A DNA stretch of 64,000 nt from Dichetophora obliterata (taxonomy: Eukaryota > Arthropoda > Insecta > Diptera > Sciomyzidae). Position 1 is the stretch's first letter. Every line of letters begins with the position of its first letter. Shown here one piece after another: positions 46,901 to 58,900 of the stretch. Made by a program: the position numbers and the translations under genes. Location: NCBI GenBank assembly GCA_963920525.1, contig OY986438.1, positions 190,346,962 to 190,410,961 on the forward strand. The letters run 5' to 3'. Below the pieces are notes generated by a model. The model made no database searches. It had not been told where the DNA came from and worked only from the letters and a program-made list of their open reading frames with translations.

Positions 46901-49900
46901 CAATTTGAGTGAGGTATAAGACAAAATGTGAAAAAAAACATATTACTTTTTCTGAAAGTCTTGTTTGCTTTCAAGTCTCGGTGTTTTCGTACGGCTCTCT
47001 AATGTCGTCGCCATAGCGCCTTCTACATTCTTTCCTGCAACTCGTTTAGCAGTGGCAGCCAGCAATTGGACATGCCTTTCCGTTCCTTGAATGTGTAAAG
47101 AAATTTGTGGATCATCGAACGGTGGCACTTCGTAATTTAAATATCCCTCCAAATGTTCATACGAATAACTTTGCGTAAACGGTGGTTCGAATAAAATGGT
47201 ATCGTCATTTAAATCAATCATATTTGTATATTCCGTACAATTAAAGTTTATAAGAGATTTTTTATAAACTCTAAGTTCCGTTGGGTCGACAATATCTCTT
47301 CGGTAATGTAAAATCTTCTTTATAGCAATGTTTCGTTTTTCCATTCTATCATAAAACAACATAGATAGCAAGATATTTTCTGAGTGTGCAAAATATGGAT
47401 TATCTTGAATTACTGTATTTACAACTCCAAGTAAATTCGGTGGTAAAAATCGTGTCCAAGTAATAAATTTAAAAAGTAATGTACTACCGTATGCGGCAGA
47501 GCTATAATACTTAACATTGAAATACATTGGCGTGTATACTTTTATTATATTGTTAGCCAGAATTTTTAAATTTTCAGTTGGATTATTAGTTGTCACATAC
47601 AACCGTAATAATCTATTGGCTTTGGTCAGCCAACGAGAATGTGCAACTGGCCCTGGTTTTATGTGAGACAAATCCGCAGGAACCACACCATTAGAAATTG
47701 CATTGGCCATTAACATCAAATACCTCGAATCGGTAGATAATTCTTCTGGATTTAAATCACCAGGAGGCATATTTTCCAAAGCGATTTCCTCAAAATCGGT
47801 TACCACCTGAAAGTAATATTCTTGGACAAAATCATGAAAAAATGGAAAAATGCTCCAAAATTTGGACAAAAATGCCCGTAACTTTTGAACCGTTGGACCA
47901 ATGTTAGAGATTTTTTTTTTGTAAATTGATCAAAATGAGCTCACCTTTCCAACGCGCCTACTGGTGACTAAACCCGATCGATAGTTTTTGAGTTATGGAT
48001 GTGAACGTGTAGGTAATATTTCATACGAACGTCAATTTGGGAAAAAGTCTACCAACAAAAAGTAGGGGACTCGATTTTAACGATAGAGGTATGGTTCCTT
48101 TGGCAAATTTTCATGGAATAACCCATAGAATACGGAAATCATAGGGAAATTGTCGAAAAATAAATCGACCCGCCCTAACTCACATATATTCAAAATTGTA
48201 CAAATTTTCAGTACAACGACTTTTCGATAAAACATCGTTACTTCAGAATGAGAGGTGACAAAAGAAAGACTACGATCTGAAAAATGTTTTAGAATACGAA
48301 GGGGTGGCAAAAATATAGTAAGGAAGATATTTAGGATAGAGAATTTTAATATAGCTTGAATGAAAAAATAGATTTTTAGACATAACTTTTGATTGGAAAG
48401 AGATATTGGGGTAATTTTTTCACATAAATTATTTTTGAGACTTGACTATTTTTTGTAAAAAATATAAAAAAAAACATTTTGGCTAAAATAAATTTCGCGA
48501 AAAAAATCAAAACAGTAAAATAATTTTTGCGCTCAGCTGGAAAAATTTTTGCAAATTTTTGCCAATTGCAATAAAAATGTGCAATTTTTTTAATTTTTAC
48601 AACAAAAACAATTTTCGAGTCATTTTTTGAGTAAAAAGTCAATATTTTGGACCTTTCTTGACATAATCCTAAAACATATATACACTAACTTAACGGTACA
48701 GTTCAACCTATTTTTGTAAAGTGATTTTATTGAACTTTTAAAAAAAAAATTTCAATGAAATATATTAATGGACAGCGGAGATATTTGCATCGAAAGACCA
48801 AACTTTGATTTTCATGTCGTTTTTTTCTCATTCTTAGGCAACGATGTTTTATGAAAAAGTCGTTGTACTGAAAATTTCTCCAATTTCGAAGATATGTGAG
48901 TGTTTTGATGTCAAAATAACAGAAACTTTTTAGAATTAAATACACAAAAACTCCGATGGTAAAAAGTATTATAATAACAAAATTACCGTTAGCTAAAAAT
49001 TAAGGAGGGGGTATGGCAAAAACTAAGTATGTAACATTTTAAATTGCGATGCATTTTATATGTATACTTAGTTTGGGCGAAATCTGTTAAGCCGTTTAAA
49101 TTTTTATAAAGGCCAAATAAACAAACAAACAAGCAAACAGAAATGAGTTTTATTACTATAGATAGCAAGTTGATTTAGCAAATTTCGTTGTCCTGGGACC
49201 AAAATTAACTAAGCTACTGACAAAAATGGGTTCAATTTTTAGGGGAGGTGGGCGTGGCAGTGAGTGGATTTTCTATTTTTTTTATTTCTTATTCTTGTCA
49301 AAAGAGATCTCCGTGCCGAGTTTGATAGTTCTACGATCACTATTTCTATTTTCGGCCAAGCAAAGTATGGGCACGCTTCATTGTGCGTCACACCTAAGAA
49401 AACTTAATCCGAAAATTCACAATTTAAATTTTTTTTTTGAACAAAACCCCAACCCACCTGCTGCTTATAGATTATTGCATTTACTAAGCAAAAACAAAGG
49501 TATCCTGGGATATCAAACAAAGACACTTCATCATCGTATGTCTAAATATCCATTAAAAATATGAAATCACGCTTGTAGTATTATTAAAATAATTTCAAAT
49601 GTACTAAGAAACTATTAAATTTCTTGCGCATGTTTTGTTGAATAATGAAAAAGTTAAATTAGTTTCGATTACTTATGACATCATGAAAATTAACATTTTA
49701 GCAATTAGCATTGAGAACGTTAAATAAGTTCGCTTGACCAATCCATATTTTCTATAATCATATTCAAAACCCAAAAGTCTAAATGTTGATATTGTACTGG
49801 GCTTAAATTTTCTGACAAACATAAGTCACAAATGTTTTTTTATCTGTTGCAGGTGCAAGAGTTCATCTACTACAACGAACAATCTGCAATGGGGCCCATT

Positions 49901-52900
49901 TCCGATACAAACAATAACTATACAAAAACTATGGCTATGCCACCAACTAACTGTGATTACTATTTGGTCAGCAATGTAAGTGTTGTACACTTAATTGAAT
50001 TGAGCACTTAGAAAAAAAGTAGTTGAGCCAAAAATAATTGGCGACAATAAAATATCCTGTCTTGCTCCTTGCAGACCTTGCTGCTGCTAACGTTACTCTC
50101 CATGATGACCTGTGCCACGTACCAAGTGATGCGCATACTACTCAAGCTTATTCTACTACTAAGTACGGCAAGCTGCTACACTGTCTTCTCGCTGTGGTAC
50201 TACTATAAAAAGGAAATCAGATTCGCATTGAAGTAAGTGCAGAAAGAGAAACAAACAAAAAAAAAGGAATAGCAGCAACTAATGCAATTTTATTTGCAAC
50301 ACATAATTTTTTGCGCCATTTTTTCTCTTGAAACTGTTATTTTTAATGCCAAGTGTATTAAATTAGCTACCAATTGCATTAAAATTGTATGCACAGTTAA
50401 ATTGTTTCTTCGTATTTTTTCTGTCTTTATTCTTTTTCGTTGTTTTTTTTCTCTCTCTCTCTCTCTCTCTTATATATATTATCCTTTGACTGTTCCACTT
50501 CATTTAAATGATTCTGGTTGTTGCCTGTTGCTGCTGCTGTTAATGTTGCTGCAATGGTGGGTGACACAGCAATGAAGAGGCTCAGCTGCGCTATATAATT
50601 GATTCGATTTTCCTCTTCACATTCATGTTGGCACTTATTTTCCATAGCCATCAAACGGAAGCCACGTACAGGTTGGACTTCATTTGGAAGCTCCAGGCAA
50701 CGGGTGAGTAAATCGTGACACGTTGTTGTTGATGTTATTGTGACTATTATTGGCAGCTTCATGGCGAAATTGCATTAAAGTTAACAATTTTTTAAGAATT
50801 TCTTATTGAATTTAAAATATTTTTTTTTTGTGAAATGTTAAAAGCTGCAGTTGTGCAAAAATTTTAAATAATTTGTTCCTTGTAATTGATCAATGAAATA
50901 TTTTTCCATGAATTCTATGAAAGATACTGTTGTTCACAAGCGATAACTTTGCTTGCTTCAAATTTCAATCAAATAAAAGAAAATATAAAATTTCCTCTGC
51001 CACTTTTTAACTATCAATTGTAAATAAGGATTCCTCGCTCATATTTCAAGCTTTTTGTTGCTCAATGTTTCAAAAGGATTCTTCAACGGAAATTCTTTTG
51101 CTCTTAAGAGTTTGCTTCGCCCCTAAGCCTTGTGCATATTTTAGCCATATCCACCATACTGCTAACGTTGCTACCTACCATCCTTCTATCGCAGTCGATG
51201 TGAATGTTGCAACATATTTGCTGCACTTTGCGCCATTTTACAGTGTTGTCGTGTTTCATTTAATTTGCATCTGTTTTGTGCGAAATATTTTCAACATCTC
51301 ACTATGTCTTTTTCCCCTAGCATTTGTGCGATATCCCTTTGCTTATGATTTTTTGTTTTCTTTTTCTCACTCGTTCATTTCTATTTTCAATTTCATGCTA
51401 CAGAGGAAAAGGAGGATATGGAGCATCTGCAGGCGTACAACCGGAAACTGTTGGAAAATATTTTGCCCGTTCATGTGGCAGAGCATTTCTTGAGCAGGGA
51501 TAAAAACATCGATGTAAGTGTGGAAGAGGAAGTTGGAATGAGTCGTGCGGAAAGCGTTAATGTAAGCATGTTAGTGGTTAGTTGAAGGATTGGTAAGCGT
51601 TGTTAAGAACAGGCGAGCAGGCAAACAGGCAAGCCTCTAAATGTTGTTAGATGGATAGAAATAGCAACAGCACCACATTATGCAATGGGCAATGCACAAA
51701 CATTGTTCATTGTAAAATAAGTACAACCTTTAGATTTTCAGCTCTCAGCTAGAAAAAATATGCATGGTCATGAATTTTGAAAGCAAAGCTTGACAGTCGT
51801 TTAAGAAGAAACTGCGTAAAGTACGAAAGTAAAAGTAATGAAGGCGCTGGAAAAACTCTTAAGTATGAGAAGAACTAAAATTGAAAATAATCCCAATACA
51901 AGTAGCTTGCAGAAAGATTTTGTATTAATATGAAAAATTATATGCGAGATGTGTACCAAGAAAAACCGATTGATGAGTATGTCTTTGAATATTTGAATTG
52001 TTATTCCTCCAATCAAATAGAAATATATGTATAATGCCAGTGGTGTAGATAATTTTTGGTTGTGGGGTGTATGTAAAAGGTATAATAACCCGAAGCCCAA
52101 TGAGAGCCAAAACAATTACGACACGAAGCTAGCGTTTGTTTGCAATGCTGTGCAAAATGATTGTAGAGAAAGCGTCTATAGCATTAAGCAAATGGTATAA
52201 AATATTTCACCGGTATAACAGAGTAACCATACGTTATTTCTTTAGGAATTTCAAGACCTTGAAAAATGATTTTAACTCTTGAAGTGGGGATTTTAGTTTC
52301 AGCATCATCTTCTCCTTTCAACTCTAATCAGTTTTGAAATAGGAATTTGCGACCTTATTTCATTACGAAGTTCCTCACCACTTATTTCTGTTGGAATATC
52401 AAAAATTATTCCTACCTTAGAGATAAAATGATAAAATGTTGACTTTATATGATTTAAATACAAATTCTAAATGTTTGATAGTTTAAATCATACTTGATTT
52501 TAAATACAAATTCTAGTTGTTTGACAGTTTAAAATCGTTTATCGAGCTTAAGGTCAAAGTTAGAAACAATTAATTGTTCTAACGAATTTTTCTAAAGAAA
52601 CAACAACAACAACAAAGTTTTTTCAATATGAAAAACAAAATGATAAAATATTTTCAGTTTGTAACCATGTTCTTCAAAACGCTTGTCACTAGCAAACTTA
52701 TTAGCAAATTCGACATCTTCAAAATTTATTTTACAGCGTCCATAGCCGATTTTTGCAACTTCAAGGACACCTTCAACGCCAAGCTTAATTAGCTACTTAG
52801 AAACAGCAATCGCATTTATTGCCTTTCTAGATTGATCTTTGTTGATAGCATCAATATATACCATGAAAGGTCCTTTATGTCCAGAAAAATATAAAGGAGT

Positions 52901-55900
52901 ATTCTCACCAATCACCTCTTTAGCAGGCATTACTGACTTGTTAGACTTCGAATCATCATCTTTTTTTGACCGCTTGGAATATCTGCTCGAGCTTCGTGTT
53001 CTTTTACCATCATTCGCATGCCCTAATGGATCCAGAGATCCCTAGACTTGCTGCCCATTATGTGTAGCAATTTTTTTTTCCAGTCAAGTTGAAATTATTC
53101 TTACCAACAATAGCAGTGAAAAGACAAAATATATCAAAATTTAGAATTTAAAAATTAGGGGGTTAAGTTTTTTCTATAGTTTCTTTTTTTTATATTCCAC
53201 TTAGTAACCACAAAACACACAAAGAAATTTGCGACCGTTCTCGGCAAAGATGGCAACAAGATTGATAATCAATATCTAAGCGACAACTTAGTTTGGGGCA
53301 GCTAAATTTTTTATTGAATATTCATTCAATATCTGATGAGCAGGGCTCAGACTTTGATGACCTAAAAAACTGCATAAAAATACCTAAAAAAATGACAAAA
53401 TTACCTAAAAACTGACAAAAATTACCTAAGAAACGCAAACAATTGCATAAAAAATAAACAAAAAATGTAACCTTAAAAATAAAACATTACTACATTAAAA
53501 TTTATTTTACACTAGCATAACCTGAGTTTTTATCTAACAATTGTTCCATTTTTCTACATACCCTTTCGTAAGTTTCACCAGGAGCAGAGCTTTTTTTCAT
53601 CGAAGTCTTTAAACAAAGCTACTCCGTTGTCAAGAGGTAATGTTTTTCATTGAAGGGACTCTTATGTTAAAGGAATATGTTTAAACATTTACATTTTGAC
53701 ATTTTTTAGTAGAAATAAAACAAAAAAAAATATTTAAAAATTATTCTTATATGACCCAAAAAACCAAAAAATACTCTAAAAATTAAAAACGTCCCAAAAT
53801 AACAATAAAATAATTTAAAACTCTCTAAAAATGACCAAAAAATGCCCTTAATCTAGTAAAAATTACCTATAAACTTAAAACGATGAAAAATGACGAAAAA
53901 ATGTCCTGAAAACTTTTCATATTTGGAATTTAGGAAACATAAATGGGCGTTTTAACCCTACGGTCCATAACCGGGTACCCGGGTACTTTTTTGAACTTTA
54001 AAGTGCTGCTGTTCCTTTATTATTGAAGATATCAACATGAAACTCCGGATCATCAGAGATTTCGGCTAAACTTAGAGACTAGAAAAAAGTTTATCAAATT
54101 TGCTTAAATATATTAACTAAAAAATGAGTTAAATGTTTTTGCATACAAGGGTCCATGACCAGGGTACCGGGGTACCTTAGTGCAAATTACCTAATATTTC
54201 AAAGAAAAAACGTTTGTTTTATTTTTATTTTGTTTCAAAATGTTTATTGATGTGTAAAAAATTAACTGTAATTGTTTTTTAGTTAAATTATTTATATTTT
54301 ATTCATTTTAACTTATTTCTAATATTTGATGTCTTAAGTTGAGTCATTGTTGAAACATGGAAAACATTTTGATATTGTTTGAGTATGTTGGTCGCAAATT
54401 GGTTTGTTGCAAACGTTGCAGACTTTTCTCGTCTTTCTTCTCCTGTTGTCGAGCAAAAGAAGCGCACAAATAGCAGCATCCTGTTATTGGCTTCCTGCCA
54501 TCAGTAGAAGCAGCCGTAGAAGTAGATGGTTGCTCGGTATAGGTTACCGTCTCCACTAGTCTTCCCAAAAAGCTCTCAATTGCTGATTTGGTGGAAAAAT
54601 GGTGCGTTACTTGGCGATTAGCTACTCTTTCTTCTATTATTGGCACACACAAATCTCCAGCAAGTTTACGCAAAAAGCGTTTTCTCCGTGTTGTTTGATA
54701 TGGAACAGTTCTGTTATTATCATAAAATATAGTGTATGCCGCGAAAGCACTAACATCGAGCATATTGTACAAAACGACAAAGGCCACCTTTTTGTGTGTC
54801 TCTGTGTGGTATACTCCCGAAGCGTCTGGTCCATAACATCCACGCCACCTTTCGTTTTGTTATAAAAATTGATGATTTCTGGTTTGCCGTTTTCTTCTAC
54901 AGTTGCATCATCATGCAGAGTCGACAACAATATTAAGGAATTTGTTTTCCTCTGTTTGTATGAAACCATAGTCACCTTCTCGTGGAAACCAAATTTACTT
55001 GTCCCAACGGTCCAACTCTTATCGTCTTTCATTTCTGTTGGTATATAGGCTTTGTTTCGCCGCAGTGTTCCAATAGCATTTGCCAGTGGCAGCATCGTAA
55101 AAAAATTATCCATGGTGATATTACGTCTGCTATTGTGGTATTGCCCAACCAAATCTCTGACTACTCTTTCGCCTACACCGATTTCGCGACCACTGTCCTG
55201 TTTGCCAGTATATATTTGGCCATGAAGAGGATATGAATTTTTAGCATCGCATATCCACCATACCTTGATCCCGTATTTCGCAGGCTTCGATGGAATATAC
55301 AGGGTAAATTTTGTTCTGCCGCGGTACGGATATAATTGTTCGTCGATTGTTAAATTTTCTGTAGGCATATAATATTTTTCGAGATTGGCGTTCAACATTC
55401 TCGTATTGGAGCAGCTTTCTCTGTGCGCTGCCTCTCGTTTCTTGTTCTCGCGTCATCAAAACGTATAAAACGAATAAGATCCCAGAAGCGGTTTAATCCC
55501 ATTGTTGCACGAAATAGAGGATGAGACCCAGAAAATGGGGTCTTCAACCAAAAATGCTCTTATGGCTATACACAACGGTAGTGTGACCTATCTTGGCGTA
55601 TGGTGCACAAGTATGGTGGCCTGCACTGAATAAAGCATACAACACAACAAAACTAGCTCGGATCCAGCGATCCGCATGCATAAGTATCATAGGGGGTATC
55701 CGCTCATGCCCCACTGATGCACCGTATTTAAGCTGCCGTTAAATCTTTAGCTGCGATCAGTACTAACTCCAAACTGGTAAGGCAGTGCAAGGATGAACTG
55801 GCCCGGCTAAGTCACCAACTTAGCATTACCATAATCTGGGTTCCATAATCGGCCATAGGAACATTTATGGTAATGAAAAGGCGGATGAATTGGCCAGGCG

Positions 55901-58900
55901 GGGTTCTTCCCTTGACGTTTCCAGAGCGGAACCAGTCGAAGTTCCACTGAACACAGTCAAGGGAGGAATTCGTTCTTACTACTTAACCTTAGCCGGTCGT
56001 AGATGGAGAGAACTACCAACCTGCAGCACATCAAGAAAAATATGGCCCCTTTACAACATAGGCAGAACTCAACAGATGCTCTCAAAGCCCCGGAACGACA
56101 TAGCCAGATTGACGGCTATTATTACGGGTCACTGGTGCATCGGAGTTCATGCCGAGAGAATCGGACTACCTTTCAACACCCACTGTCGCAGCTGCGATGA
56201 CCCAAATGAAAAGGAAACACTAACACACTTTCTGTGCACCTTCCCGGCCCTGGCCAGGTCCAGACTAACAACGCTTGGCAGGCCCTTCCTCAGCAACCTA
56301 GAGGAACTCTCAACAACAAAAATCAACAATCTCCTAACGTTCATCAATCGCACCGGATGGTTATAACCTAGCAGTGCGCTGCCCAGTCAACCAACAGAAA
56401 TACGAGGTTATGGTATCAAAACGGCTCACTAGAGCTACTTGGATCCTACTTGCATGTAGAGTCACCATCTAAACCAACCAACCAACCAGAGGATGAGACA
56501 ATTGCGTCCATAAGTCCCTTGCATTTTTATCATTGGAATGATTTGCGCCTGCCATTATCAGCATTCCAATGAATGCGTATATTTCTGCCACTGTCGTATC
56601 CTTCCACTTCAATTGACGCTTTGATGGGTTTGCTGCATTGTAGGCATCATGAGTTGAATTGGCTTTTTTGTTGGTATGACGCACGATTATATCGACCATT
56701 TCTATTGTAAAATAACTCTTGAAGCATTGCATACCAGTCATACTTTCCGTCATTCGTAATGGACCACTGCAAGTTCTTACGATGTTGTGACTCCTTATTT
56801 GTTGACAAACAGGTGGTGTTGGTTGCCATTGAGTACCATCACGTGCAATCATACTTTCTGTTGTGCTTGATGTTGGTGCATTTTCTTCAACCATATTAGT
56901 TTCACTGTCACTTTCATCTTCAAATACATCTTGCTCAATTTGCATTGGCGTGTCAATAGCGGCTGGAATTTCGTTGTCATTGTCTTCACTTTCTGAGTCT
57001 TGCACTTCTTCCTCAATTGGCTCTAAAGCGTCGTCATCCACAGTCATATTATCAAGTATAGACTCAATATATCTGCTTCTGGCTTCTTCACTCAAACGCA
57101 TATATTGTCTTTCAGTTAAATATTCTGGTTTGCGGTTCATTTTTCTTCAACTTCATTGTTCAACTGTTCAACTTATACTGACGAAATCATTGAAATGTAT
57201 TCTTTTTCTACCGTAGCTGAACATTTGCTACCTAAAAACACAAACAAAAAAACACAAAAAATACAAACACAACATTTGCTACCTAAAAACACAAACAGAA
57301 ACATAAAACCAGTATCTGTTTACTTTTGTGTGCCTTTTAGGTAGAAAATGCCCATAGAAACCAATTTTATCTTACAAACATGAAATTTGTACAGTTGAGA
57401 TGTAAAAATTAAACGTTTCTAATAATCTGTGCATATATATATTATTTTATTTGAATATAAACGAAAAAACTTCACTAGGGTACCCGGGTACCCTGGTTAT
57501 GGAGTTCTCGTTCGTCCAGGTGGTTATGGACCGTAGGGTTAAATAAGCAGGAAATGTCTTAGCAGCAGCAGAAAAAGATGACAAGTCATCGAAATCCTAG
57601 CCCTGCTGATAAGTAACGATAGAAAATTTTTAGTGTGAACTTATGATATAGTAGATCTAAGCTTTTGATCGGCAAATAAAACAATAATTTACTTTTTACA
57701 GCTCAAAATGTCGGTTTTAATCCTTTGATATAATTTTTTTTAAATGTAAAAGTCGGCAGAAATATGATATAATTGTAACAAAAGGCAATGTATAATTTTT
57801 TAAGAATTTACCTAGAGATCATTAAGTCTTCAAGAGTGTTAATTTATCAAGTGTGCTTTGAAAGTTTACTTGAGTAGTTAAAAAAAAAGAACAAAAGGCA
57901 GTTTATCTCCACACACGCTTTATATCTTGATAAATAACATTTAACGTGATAACATTTCTTATACAATTTATGTTGAAGATAAATCAGAGATAACTAGTTT
58001 TTTGGTGTGCTACTTGTGTGGGTTCGTTTTCAGTTTAATGAAAATCTAAATTGTGACTGTAGCTCTGATGCCAGTGAGGTTTAATGCACTTGTATATTTG
58101 TTGAGTGGGTGGCTAAAAGCATTAAAATTGTTGAGTGCTCTCAGCAAGTGATGCATTTGAGTGTGACACACAAACAAATCAAACAAGCAGCACTGGTATG
58201 TGTGGTACAGTAACATGCATTTGTATTTATTCAAGGCTCATTTGTTTAAGAAGCGCAACAGCGTCAAATTGTATTTTTCAATTTATCTCAACTTGTCTTT
58301 CTTCCCTCGAACTACTTTCGACGTACAACACATCGTCATCATCAATATCACTTCCCATCACAACATCTAAAACTACTACAACAACATGTCATCAAAATGC
58401 CAAAATGTGTGCAACCCACTCATTCAACAAATGCATTCACACATCTATCCTTTAATGGCTGACTTGTTTAACTGTTGCCACAGGATCTGTATCATGAGCA
58501 ATGCGATAGTGTGTGCATTTTATTTGCGTCAATACCAAACTTTTCCGAATTCTATGTAGAGCTGGAGGCAAATAACGAGGGCGTCGAATGTCTGCGTCTG
58601 CTCAATGAGATAATTGCGGATTTTGATGAACTTTTAAGCGAAGACCGCTTTCGGTGAGTACGCTCTAGTAATGTGTAGATTCCTGCTGCTACTTAATTAA
58701 GTCTCTGTCACTTATTATGTTCTTAATAATATAATTTCTATCCCTTTATTCTTCTCTAGATATATTGAGAAAATCAAAAGCACGGGTGCCACCTACATGG
58801 CCGCCTCTGGCCTCACTGCCAACACTTGTGATCAAGTCAATTTTAGCCATGTCACTGCAATGGCCGAATATTCACTGCAACTCTTTGAAAAGATCGAAGA

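Larger units (their letters stand above)
46170..49163. mobile_element. repeat family H, copy 2, palindromic and interrupted
   Basis: Both ends carry the same family H terminal region in opposite orientation. 46170-46443 starts ATCTATAGTAATAAAAC; 48880-49163 ends GAGTTTTATTACTATAGAT. The left arm continues after the inner insertion at 48186 to about 48290, and the + oriented arm starts near 48350. The arrangement is therefore two head-to-head partial copies. The inner element at 46444-48177 interrupts the left arm. Confidence 0.65.
53956..57538 (-). mobile_element. piggyBac element, 3.6 kb, interrupted by a LINE
   Basis: Flanked by TTAA (53952-53955 and 57539-57542). Terminal repeats CCCTACGGTCCATAACC / GGTTATGGACCGTAGGG are perfect inverses over 17 bp. 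Subterminal sequences at each end contain variants of GGGTACCCGGGTACC (53980s, 54165-54176 and 57479-57493), partly palindromic, likely transposase-binding sites. It carries a broken transposase in three parts and is split by the LINE at 55528-56487. Confidence 0.92.
53341..57605. mobile_element. hAT-type MITE hosting a piggyBac element
   Basis: Near-perfect 8-bp duplication CTGATGAG (53333-53340) / CTGATAAG (57606-57613). Ends CAGGGCTCAGACTTTGATGA and TCATCGAAATCCTAGCCCTG are inverted. Without the piggyBac insertion it would be about 680 bp of AT-rich sequence with repeated ACCTAAAAA/TGACAAAA words and no coding capacity. Confidence 0.83.

Noticed and set aside
47807..47869. First 21 codons of the 308-codon transposon ORF as a genuine N-terminus
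   Set aside because: They translate the element's inner inverted repeat, and a strong splice acceptor lies exactly where the conserved-looking protein begins.
51065..51493. 142-codon ORF in the adenylyl cyclase intron
   Set aside because: It overlaps exon j in a different frame from the conserved C2 sequence; the intron part has no features.
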